DNA from: Serripes groenlandicus | Lineage: Eukaryota > Mollusca > Bivalvia > Cardiida > Cardiidae | Direction of reading: 5' to 3' | DNA length: 64,000 bases | Assembly (NCBI GenBank): GCA_031761405.1 | Contig: JASEVX010000007.1 | Span: 43,478,411-43,542,410, forward strand | Shown: piece by piece, positions 23,101 to 35,100 of the stretch | Layout: each line of letters starts with the position of its first letter | Position numbering within the stretch: position 1 is the stretch's first letter | Made by a program: the position numbers and the translations under genes | The notes under the pieces: generated by a model | What the model saw: the letters and a program-made list of their open reading frames with translations, nothing else | Database searches by the model: none | What the model was told of the DNA's origin: nothing

Positions 23101-26100
23101 CTATATAGTCCAGTAGGTGAATGTTAAGCATAAATCCTTGTACTTCTACTTCTATTGTCATTTGTAAGATAATTATTATCCAATAATTGTTCAAGTTAAG
23201 TAGGTGGCTTTTAAATAATTTTCTTCTTAACCCTTTCTCACTTACAGACGCTCTCTGATACCTCTGCAGCAGACAGCTTGCGAAAACATTGTAGAAAAAG
23301 GAGAAATTGCTCATAATGAGAATTATTTCCTTTTACCACAATGTTTCAAATTAATTCAATAAGTGTTCTTTCACTTTTATAGAGTTTAGTTTCCCTATTT
23401 GCTTAGATGTTTTCAAAGTTGTTGCTGCAAATATTTTGTATGTGGGAGGGGGTTATTTTCTGGCATCATATCAAATTCCCTTTTCTTTTCCTTTTATGGT
23501 GCTAAATTAACCTTTTATCAATGGATGAAAAATCCATAAGATCATATAGAAAGACAGAAATTTTAATTCTTCGAAATGAAACAGAAAAAGAACAAAAAAA
23601 TTGTCTATTGAAGAGGTGAAAAGTTGTCTGCATTTAGGAAAGACTCACTTTCCAATGAATTGTTAACCCTTTCCCTCATATAGACGCTTTCTGACGCCTC
23701 TGCAGCAGACTGCTTTTTGAAAACATAATGTCAAAAGAAGAAATTGCCCAAAACAAGCAATTTCTCCTTTTGCCACAATGTTTTCCACTTTTAGTCATAG
23801 GCTATCCGTTCAATTATAGAGATTTTCTATTTTTTGACAAAATGTGTTCAAAGTCGTCTGCTGAAGAATTGATGTATGAGGGGAAGGGTTAACCTAGAAC
23901 TTTTTCCCAGGTACTGACAACTCCAGATGCAACTGCCTATTGAAAATATTGTAGGGGAAATAAGAAATTGCTGCTTTTTAACCCTTTCCCATATATATAG
24001 ACGCATTCTGACACCATTGTAGCATATATGACATCTGAAAACATTTTGAATAAGTATAAACTGCTCAAAAGAAGCAATTTCTTCTTTTGCCAAAATATTT
24101 TCAACTCTTACCAATGAATGTATATAGATTTTTCATATTTCAGCCAAGGTATTTTCAAAGACAAAGTCTAAAATGTACATTATATTTTCTCTCAGATATT
24201 TTCCAATATGGAGGACTTTAAAAACATCATATTGGGAAGACTATTAACCCTTTCCAACAATCACACAGATTTTGAAGCATCTGCAGCAGACAATTTGAAA
24301 GTATTTCTCCTTTTGCCACAATATTTATAATTCAATAAATAATAACACCTTCTCTTATAGAGATTATCCATATTTTGATTGGATATATGTAGGTAAGAGT
24401 TAAAATCTATTTTCAGGTGAATCAGGTGGTCCAGGAACCATATATGAGCAATCAGCCAGCACCTCCTCCCTTGTGATAGATAACTACTGGAAGAAGCCAC
24501 AAGTTGCCATGGATTCCACCTGTACCTACAATGACATCCTTACTCAAGGTAGTGTATATTGTAATAAGCCTTGGTGGTGTAGTTGTTGTTTGAGCATCTG
24601 CCTTGAGAGCAGGATACCAGGGTTTCCTCCCAGGTCGACTCATAAATTCACAATTCTGTAATAATGTTGTTGAACGTGAATTTCCCTTTGTTCTTCAGAA
24701 ACTGTACTTGCATCCAAATGGAATAAATTTTACAAACAAAATTAATGTTGTGATGAGTCACCTTACCTTGATGTAGACTGTTCTTGAACATGACTTTTGA
24801 AAGTATTGTGGCAAAAGGTGAAATTGCTCATAAAGTATTACTTATTTACAGGAGCTGCAGCCTATATTGTAGACAATATTGATGGTATTGATAGTATAAC
24901 AGTCAACGACCAGTCCCATCTTGTCATCAATGCAGATGTGACTGCCACTGATGTTCTAGCAGAAGATACTGAAGCCATGATATATGTTGTCAAAGACAAA
25001 ACATTAACGGTCAGCGAAACTTTCACAATTAATGCTTATGTTGGTCCTAATGCAACACTGAAGTTAGAAGGCGAGACAGTTTCCTTATCTGGGTATATGT
25101 TAGTACGTGGTCTCCTACAGTCATCGGATCATGAAAACCAAACTTTCAGCCTTGAGAGACCAGCTGTAGTAATTATTAACTCAACGGCAACTTCTACATT
25201 GAAGATGGTGGAGCTACAAGTAAACTATGGCGCCAGACTTGATATTACAGATCCAATCAATCTTATTGCTTCATCATTCTCTGTAGACGGTCAATTCGTT
25301 TCGTCAGGCAGCTATATTGATATTCAGGGTTTAGAAACATTTGTTGTCGGTGAGAATGGCCAAGTGGACATGTTCCCTGTTAGTTACATGCATTTAGGAA
25401 GTTCAATTGATATTCGAGGTATTGTCAACTTTCGAAATGTCATTGGATTCTCTGCACCATGTAGCAGATTTTCGTTGTCGGCACCAGGTATGCTTACATT
25501 TCCCTCACTGACTGACATTTTCCTGTTGGATTGTGACACTGTTGAACTGAATACTCATTTTGCTCCGGGAAATGTATCGTTCGGTTCTGGGATTGAAGCC
25601 TTGGTGATTGGAACAGAAGGGGAGGTATATTTTACAGTGGATGGACCAATCCTAACTGAATCTGTGTCCATCTCAGGTTCCCTAAACATATCCAACATTG
25701 TAGAGTTTAGATCTGCTGTAAATCCCGACGTAAATCCCGACGGTAGAATTGAGACATTTGTGATACACACCAATGGGTCTTTAATATTGAATCAAGACAA
25801 CCTACCAGCATTATTAGATGGAAATGAAACTATTTCCTCTTGTTCTGTTGTGAAAGCCGAAGATGTATCAATCAATGGACAGTTTGATTCCGGAAGTCTT
25901 GGAATAGGTGTTGGATTTGACTCTGTGAATGTAAGCCAGCATGGAAACTGGACATTCACACCCTGTGACACATACCATATCCACGAAATCTACACCAACG
26001 GAACAATAACGTCTACAACACCATTACGACTTGAAGGCAAGGGAATAGACAAGGTACATCAGATCTACGTGGAATTTGGTGGAACCATCATTCTGGACTC

Positions 26101-29100
26101 ACTTGCACAATCTTCAAAGTCCTGGACTAACTATTCAGAAGTTGGCATTCATGTTCTAGACCTTTATGGCAAGTTTTATGCTGGTGAGCTGAAATCGAGG
26201 GTTGTTTCAGATGGTTCTTGGGATACACTAAACATCTATGAGAAAGGCTCCTTTTACTTTCAGCCAAATGAGCATTTTTATGTTGATAATGTCTATGTAA
26301 ATGGACGACTAGAATCCTATACACCTGTAAACTTCTCCTCATTTGACACGGACATGATCTTCCACATTGGCTCCAGTGGGACAGTTGTATTTGATTCCTT
26401 AGTAAGTTCAAACTGGACAGTCCAATCTTCAATGACGGCCTACCTACTAAAGATGGATTCAGGCTCTTACTTCCAGTCAGGGGACACTGTCTGGGACATC
26501 AGAACGGCTGATATTGGCGGAGCTTTGTACTCTTACCCTTCAGAAGATGTCAAGGTTGTTTATTTTGTTGTGAGCAGCACAGGGAATGTCGATCTCTCCA
26601 GAACAGTTAGAGTTATGGGTGTGAACCTTACCATGAGCGGAGTGATGGACCTGGCCTATCATCACAGTCCTGACAACAGCAGTTCTGGTTCAGAACTGTC
26701 CCAGGTGCTCTATCAGAGTGTGAAGATCTATGGGCAATTGAAGGCTGGTTCTGTCTATATGGGTCCGCTGGATGGTACCCAGTTTTGTGAGACTGTTCTA
26801 ATTGATGGTACCCTTGATGTGTCTGAAGGTGGATACCAGGCTGATTATGGACCAGGTAATAAATGGTTTTACTTCTAAAGCATTGATAGCTTCCATCATT
26901 ATCTACAAATCTGTTGTAGACGATTTTGTAACATTTCCAAAAAAATATTTAAAATCTCAATGAAAGAAAGCATAATTGTTTTTAATAGAGTCACAAATGT
27001 AGAAATTGATCACTATGAGCACTTTCCCCTTTGCTTTATTATTATGCCCCGGCATACGAAGTATGAGGGGCATATAGTTTTCCGGTCTGTTAGTCCGTCC
27101 GTTCGTCCGTTCGTCCGTCCCGCTCAGGTTAAAGTTTTTGGTCAAGTTAGATTTTAGTTAATCTGATGTCCTATCATTATGAAACTTCACACAAATGACA
27201 ATCAACATATCATTGTTTAAAAAATTGTATCAATTTGAGGTTGGACCAACTGTTCGTCCGTCCGTTTTAAAATATAGTTAACAACCGGGGCATCCGTGTT
27301 CCATGGACACATTTTCTTGTTTTCAAGATCCTTCTGCTGCAGATGGTAAAAAAACTGTTAAATATTTTTTTAACAGACATAAATGAAAAATATTTTTGAA
27401 AACCAAAGCTTATAAATAGAAAACTCCTGTTCATCTTTTTCCCTGCTGTGTTTTGTAGTTTTGCTGCACTCCTTTCATTTAATTTGCTTTCAAGAGGTAG
27501 TTAACCCTTTCCCTCATACAACAATTTTGCAGCAGACGACTGGACATATTTTGTCAAAAAATAGAAAATCTCTATTATTGAATGGATAACCTATGACTAA
27601 AAGTGGAAAACATTGTGGCAAAAGGAGAAATTGCTTGGTTTGAGCAATTTCTTCTTTTGTCACTATATATATGTTTTCAAAAAGCCTTCTGCTGCAGAGT
27701 TATCAGAAAGCATCTATATGAGGGAAAGGGTTTATAGGATTCTTTATTTTTTTGAAAACAACCCTTTCCCAGATACAGATGACTTTCAATCCCTTATGCA
27801 GCACATGACTTTTGAAGAAAAGAATGTGAAAAAAGAACATTAATTTCTCCTTTTCCCACAATGTTTTCAACTGCATATCAAAAATAAATTTGCAATATTC
27901 TAAATGCTACATTTTTGTCGTCAAGTGCGTTCGTAAAACAGACCACTGATATCATATCAAGTAACTAATTCTATTAATTTCTTAGGTAAAGGAACTATGT
28001 CAGGCAATGGTGGGAGTGGAGCCAGTCATGGCAGTTGTGGAGGTGTGGGAGCCAGCTACAGCGCAGCCGCACAGCCCTATGGTACTATTTATACTGAGAG
28101 CATGTGGGGCTCTGGAGGGGGTAGTAATATTGTCACTGGAAATGAAGGTGGTCGTGGAGGGGGCTGGATCTCGATTCATGCCACTCAGTCCATTGATATC
28201 TCTGGAATAGTGAGGGCTAATGGCCAGTCAGCTAGGGTAAGTTATTTCTGCATGTTTGCATATTTGAGACGCTTGACTGATACAAGTTGTAATAGTATAA
28301 AAAAAAGGGCTCATGATAAACTCTTTCCCACATGCAGACACATTCTGATGGCTCTGCAACTGTCACATTTTTAAAACATTTTGGCAAAAAGAGAACTTGT
28401 TCATAGTGAGCATTTCTCCATTTGCCACAATGTTTTCAACTGTATTTGATAATTTCTTTTGCATTTAAAATGAATTTTCTCATGTTTGACTATTGTTTTC
28501 ATAGTCGTCTGCTGCAGATTTGTTGTTTTTTGGAAAGTGGGGTTAACAGGTCAAGAGTTTGAATCTGGGTTTGGCCATTCATTCTTGCCTATATTTGACA
28601 AAGTATTTTGTGATCAGCATCATATTTCTTCCATGGATTGGCTATAAGGTCCATGAGGGAAGGTAGCTAGTTGCCTTTGATAAATGCTGTGTGGAGTATG
28701 CAACCACAATGAGTATGAAACGGACAATTTCAGCTTTTTCAGTGATTTTCAATATCTTGAGAAGGTGTTTTCAAAGTAGTCTTGCTGCAGAATAGTTGTC
28801 TTTTGGAAATGGTTTTAAAGTTCTACAGTAATAACCCAAAACTGACTATATGTGTATGACTGTATGTAATTCAATGGTAAATGTCATTAATTTCAAATCA
28901 TTAGAATGTTGGTTTGCATGTAACATTGTAAACTTGAGTGCAAGAAAAAAACTTTCTAGGCCATGTCACAAGAAAAATGGACTTGCAAAGATTCTGATAT
29001 GAATCTCAATTACTAATAGACATATTATCATAGTTATCATCATTGTATAGTATGTGTTGTTCATATATAGTCTCTGAAATTAGCAGTGGTCCTATGGTCC

Positions 29101-32100
29101 AAGGCTAGGTACTTTTGTTTTTGGACCAATGAAAATTTCCTTTAACCTGTGTAATTTCACATGTCATATACATGTATAACATTACCAAATATTTAGGATT
29201 TTTGGACCAGTGAATCAAAAGTTTAGTTCAATGACTGCATAAACTTTATCCAGTTGCTTCCAGTGTACTTGTACTGTGAACACAGCAGATCTTGGTAAGA
29301 TTGCCCATAAATGTATGCAGATCTTGATCTTTGCGGGTGACCAAGGTCGGAAAGGATGATTTTCTTGTGATTCAAACTATTTTATGGCTCCAAATCTCAG
29401 CTTGTTGCCCTGCCTGCCTACACAGAGAGACACATAGGGATCATCTTTCCATTTCCTGTCAAGGCTGTCACCGACTGACTTATTAGCAGGCAGTTCCGCC
29501 TTTGGTGGTGTAGCTGTAGATTGTACGCCTCAAGTGCGGGAGGCGTGGGTTTCGATCTCCAGCTTGGTCATACCAAAGAAGTTAAACAATGGTAGTAATG
29601 GCTGCCCTCCTTGACGCTCAGAGTTTCTGGGTTATCATTGCAACTGACTGGCTGGTGTCAGGATAAATAAATTGGTAGTACTGGTAACTTACCCAGGAAA
29701 TGACGTGATATAACTGAAAAATTGTTGAAACTTGTGTAAAAGACCTAGCATTTAAATATTATTAGCAGGCAACACATGTGACACTCTTGTTTATTCTCAG
29801 AGCACATACGGAGGAGGAGGTAGTGGTGGAGAGATCTATCTAAAGAGTAATGGGAACTTTGCTCTGACAGGAAACATGTACTGTAATGGAGGTGGGGCCA
29901 CATATGGAGGTGGCGGGGCTGCAGGTCGGATCCATGTGTTTACTCAACAAGGAGACTTTCATTCAGGATTAGTAGAGGCTAAAGGTACATTGATAGGCTC
30001 ATTTAGATTTTCAACATTTTTATCAAAGTCATCTGCTGCAAATGTGTTGTATGTTGGAAAGCATGGTTAAAAACCAATACATTATATAAACCTTTTTGGT
30101 AGAACAGTGGTTAAGTCATCTGCTTCAATAGTGAGATCTGGAAGGTTTGAATCACTCTTAGGGTTATTGGGGTAAAGTCTGATATGTCAGATTGGTGAAC
30201 CTTAACCTATTTAACCCTTTCCCTCTTTTTCTGACGCCTCTGCAGCAGACGGCTTTTTGAAAACATAGTGACAAAAGAAGAAATTGCACAAAACGTGTAA
30301 TTTCTCCTTTTGCCACAATGTTTTCCACTTTTTGTCATAGGTTATCCATTCAATTATGGAGATTTTCTATGTTTCGACAAAATACGTTCAAAGTCGTCTG
30401 CTGCAGAACTGTCGTATGAGGGAAAGGGTTAACCCTTTCCAATATAAAACAATTTTGCAGCAGATGATTTTGAAAAAGAAAATGTGTTTAAAAATGTGTT
30501 AAACCTTTACAAAATTAATGAAATTTTCATTATCGAATAGAGCCATGAGCAATTTTTCCTTTTGCCACAATGTATTTTGTCGAAACATAGAAAACTCCAT
30601 AATTGAATGGATAACCTATGACAAAACGTGCAATTTCTCCTTTTGCCACAATGTTTTCCACTTTTTAGCTCGACTATTCGAAGAATATGAGAGCTATACT
30701 ACTCACCCTGGCGTCGGCGTCGGCGTCGGCGTCTACGTCACACTTTGGTTAAGGTTTTGCATGCAAGTTCTAAAATACTACATGTATTGCATTGAAACTT
30801 TCTACAACCCTACCAAACTATCACACCAATGTAGATTATCAAGTTAGATAACTCTGTCCTGCATTTTATGCAAGTTATGGCCCTTTTTTACTTAGAAATT
30901 CTGGTTAAAGTTTTGCGTGCAACTAAAGTAAGAGTCCATATCTCAGTATTTACTTGATGCATTGCATTGAAACTTTCTACAACCCTACCCAACTATCCCA
31001 CCTGTGTAGATTATCAAGTAAGATAACTCTATCCTGCATTTTATGCAAGTTATGGCCCTTTATTTACTTAGAAATTCTGGTTAAAGTTTTGCATGCAACT
31101 AAATTAAGAGTCCATATCTCAGTATATACTTGATGCATTGCATTGAACCTTTCTACAACCCTACCCAACTATCACACCTATGTATATTATCAAGTAAGAT
31201 AACTCTATCCTGCATTTTATGCAAGTTATGGTACTTTTTTTACTTAGAAATTCTGGTTAAAGTTTTGCATGCAACTAAATTAAGAGTCCATATCTCAGTA
31301 TTTACTTGATGCATTGCATTGCAACTTTCTACAACCTTACCCAACTATTACACCTGTGTAGATTATCAAGTATGATAACTCTATTCTGCATTTTATGCAA
31401 GTTATGGCCCTTTTTTTACTTAGAAATTCTGGTTAAAGTTTTGCGTGCAACTAAATTAAGAGTTCACGTCTCAGTAAATACTTGATGCATTGCATTGAAA
31501 CTTTCTACAACCCTACCCAACTATCACACCTGTGTAGATTATCAAGTATGATAACTCTATCCTGCATTTTATGCAAGTTATGGCCTTTTTGGACTTATAA
31601 ATTCTGGTTAAAGTTTTGCATGCAACTACATAAAGAGACCATCTCTTAGTAACTACTTGATGCATTGCATTGAAACTTTATACAGCACTTACCAACCATC
31701 ACATCTAATCATCTATGTAAACAATCAAGTATGATTACTCTATCCAGCATTTTATGCAAGTTATGGACCTTTTTGGACTTAAAGTTTTGCAACTACATTT
31801 CGAGTGTAATCTCAGTTACAACTTGAAAAATTGTATTGAAACTTTATACAACCTTTCCCAATTGCACAACTATAAACACAACCAATTATGATAACTCTAT
31901 CCTGTATATGGTACAAATTGTTGCCCTTTTTTTAACTTAGAAATTATGGTTAAAGGTTTGCGTGAAACTACATTAAGAGTCCATATCTGAGTAACTACTT
32001 GATGCATTCCATTGAAAGGTTATACAACCCTTTCTAACCATCACACCTATGAAAATAATCATGTTAAATAACACTATCCTGCATATAATGCAAATTATCA

Positions 32101-35100
32101 CCCACTAAGAAATTGTGGTTAATGTTTTGCATGCAACTACATTAGAGTCTATTATCTCAGTAACTTAAATAAGCGGTGGAATAGTCGAGCACGCTGTCCT
32201 CCGACAGCTCTTGTTATCATAGGTTATCCATTCAATTATGGAGATTTTCTATGTTTCGACAAAATACGTTCAAAGTCGTCTGCTGCAGAATTGTCGTATG
32301 AGGGAAAGGGTTAACCCTTTCCAATATAAAACAATTTTGCAGCAGATGATTTTGAAACAAAAAATGTGTTTAAAAATGTGTTAAACCTTTACAAAATTAA
32401 TGAAATTTTCATTATCGAATAGAGTCATGAGCAATTTTTCCTTTTGCCACAATGTTTTCAGCAGAGGCGTCGGAAAGCGTCTGTAAGTGGGAAAAGGTCA
32501 AAGTATTTCTCTTTCAAGAAGTGATTTTTCTGTTCTGTTTTCAAAGCAGATAAATACTAACACATCTTATAAGATAAATTGTTAAATAATAGAACATATT
32601 AACACCTGCCTGTCGGTCTTAAGTGCCTGTCAAAAAGAATTGGATTGTGCTCACTTTAACCCTTTCCCTCATATAGACGCTTTCTGACGCCTCTGCAGCA
32701 GACAGCTTTTTGAAAAAATAGTGACAAAAGAAGAAATTGCTCGAAACGAGCAATTTCTCCTTTTGACACAATGTTTTCCACTTTTAGTCATAGGTTATCC
32801 ATTCAATTATAGAGATTCTTCATTTTTTTGATAAAATATGTTCAAAGTCGTCTGCTGCAGAATTGTCTTATGAGGGAAAGGGTTAAGAATTTCTCTTTAG
32901 TCAGAATTGATTGGTCCTCTCATTATAGGTGACACTATTACAAACGAACATACTATCAGAGGAATTGAAGCTCCTTTCCCTGCATTGCATCAAATGGTTT
33001 CTGCAGCAGAAGCATCACAATGATATTTTATAAAAGACAGGAATTCAATTCTCTTCTGATAAGACTGTGTAGTTTTAATTGGATTTCATTTTGTTTTTTA
33101 ATTTAGGTGGATCTTCAAGTGGAGGAGAAAATGGTGGCCCAGGAATGTCTTTCTTTCAAACCTCAACCATAACCAATCTCAGGATAGACAATGGATGCCT
33201 TAGCCCATGGGTAAGTATGTTTAACCCTTTCCCGCATACAAGAAATCTCCAACAGACGACTTTGAACATATTTGTCAAAAAATAGAAAATCTCTATAATT
33301 GAATGGATAACGACAATGACTAAAAGTGGAAATGTTTTGGCTAAAGCAGAAATTGCTCATCATGAGCAATTTCTTCTTTTGCCACAATGTTTTCAAAATA
33401 TTTTCTGCTTCAGAGGCTTCAGAAAGTGTCTATATGAGGGAAAGGGTTAACTCTTTCCCACATACAATAAATCTGCAGCAGACAACTTTGAAAACATATC
33501 ATTATTGAATAATGTTAAAAAGATTGTGGCAAAAGGAAAAATTATCTCCTTTTGTCATGATGTTTTCAAATGTTTTCTGCAAATGAGTCAAAATATTTCT
33601 GCATGTGGGAAACGGTTAATGATGTGAAACTAGAACGTCTTCTCTTATGTTGTTACTCATGTCAATATATATATATATAACCTGTGAGAGCAACATGACA
33701 AAAAAAGAAAACAGGCTGTTAGTAACTGTGGTGCCAGTGGTAATCACCTTTTCCACATACAACAAATCTGCAGCAGACGACTTTGAAAAAATCTCATTCA
33801 AAATGTGAAAAATCTCCTTAGATGACAGTTTTATTATTAAATAGAGTTAAAAACAAAAGTTGTCTACTTCAGAGGCATTAGAAAGCGTCTATATGAGGGA
33901 AAGGGTAAATTTTTATGTTGCCTGTCTGGTCAGGATGGCACTTTGAGATCACTTCTCTGTCAACGGTCTGTGAATTTGTTTTTGGGTCTATTGCAAGGAA
34001 TAAAATTTATATAGTTTGATTTTCCAATGGTCTTGCTCAGATGAAGAATGATTCAGGATTTCAAGTTTCTCAAATTTGTTATGTATACTAAGGTTTTTGA
34101 GCAAGTCTGTCAATGTTTTGATTGGTTGTCTTTTGGACAATTTATCATGAAGGGTATTTAAAACTTTTCTACAGCAGATGAATTTGTAAACATCTAGATA
34201 AAAATATGAAGAATCTCTCTATTAAACAGAGTACTATTGAATAGTTCTAAAAAAAAATCTGAAGAAATCCTGTCACTTTGATATTATAAATAAAATATCT
34301 TTTAACCCTTTACCATTTACAGACTTAAGCTGCCTGAGCAGCAGATGACTTTTGAAACATTGTGGAAAGAAGAGAAATTGCTTACAATGAGCAATTTCTC
34401 ATTTTTAGCTCTACTGGCCAAAGGTCAGAAGGGCTTATGTCGTGCGTGCGTGTGTGCGTCCGTAAACAATTTCTTGTTAACACGATAGTCTTCACTTTTG
34501 ATTGTATCTCAACCAAACTTATACAGTAGTTAGATATCTATGAGAGCTCGGTTCCTTTCGAAAACCAGCCAGATCCGCCCATGCATGACTGGATTATGGC
34601 CCTTGAAATGGTCAAAATTGCTATAAAAGAGCTTAACACGATACAGTCTTCACTTTTGATTGTATCTCAACCAAACTTATACAGTAGTTATATATCCATG
34701 AGAGCTCAGTTCCTTTTGAAAACCAGCCAGATCCAACCATGCATGACTGGATTATGGCCCTTGAAATGGTCAAAATTGCTATAATTGAGCTTGTTAACAT
34801 GATACAGTCTTCACTTCTGATTGTATCTCAACCAAACTTATACAGTAGTTAGATATCCATGAGAGCTCGGTTCCTTTCGTAAACCAGCCAGATCCGCCCA
34901 TGCAAGACTGGATTATGGCCCTTGAAATTGTTCAAATTGCTATAATTGAGCATGTGAACACAATAGAGGCTCTTGAGTATGTGAACACAATAGAGGCTCT
35001 ATTTACTATCTGATCTTCACCAAACTTAGATAGTAGTTAAATATTGATGAGAGCTTGGTTCCTTTTAAAAACCAGCCAGATCCTGCAAGACTGGATTATG

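Larger units (their letters stand above)
18191..24416 (+). other. Intron 4 (6.2 kb): repeats, no exon seen
   Basis: Contents: a family 2 SINE fragment (18225-18330), MITE relics (18368-18540, 19382-19690, 21131-21360, 23227-23455, 23978-24170, 24244-24330), a family 1 SINE (18791-19052), young MITEs (20405-20634, 22139-22315, 23663-23892) and a 24-base T run (about 20907-20930). HINE-like body fragments (AATGTTCCTTGGGTGA, GACCCTCTTCCAGGATTGTTC) lie around 21640-21960 and 22690-23010. I see no additional module exon. Confidence 0.7.
26856..27985 (+). other. Intron 6: MITEs and a HINE-like element
   Basis: A decayed MITE at about 26880-27040 is followed by a HINE-like element (27044-27319), a young MITE (27501-27734) and an older MITE remnant (27768-27890). 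Confidence 0.78.
29985..33106 (+). other. Intron 8: nested MITE and HINE repeats
   Basis: A half MITE (29990-30069) begins a few bases after the donor. A young MITE (30211-30432) shares its closing TTAA with a second, diverged MITE, which is interrupted by a 1.5-kb HINE-like element (30667-32213) and closes at 32314. A further copy runs 32311-32499, and a young full-length MITE 32656-32886. Confidence 0.85.

Noticed and set aside
24852..26855. Exon 6 as a fibrocystin/G8 or hemagglutinin-type domain
   Set aside because: The strand rhythm is similar to beta-helix proteins, but I could not find the diagnostic motifs, so no family name was assigned.
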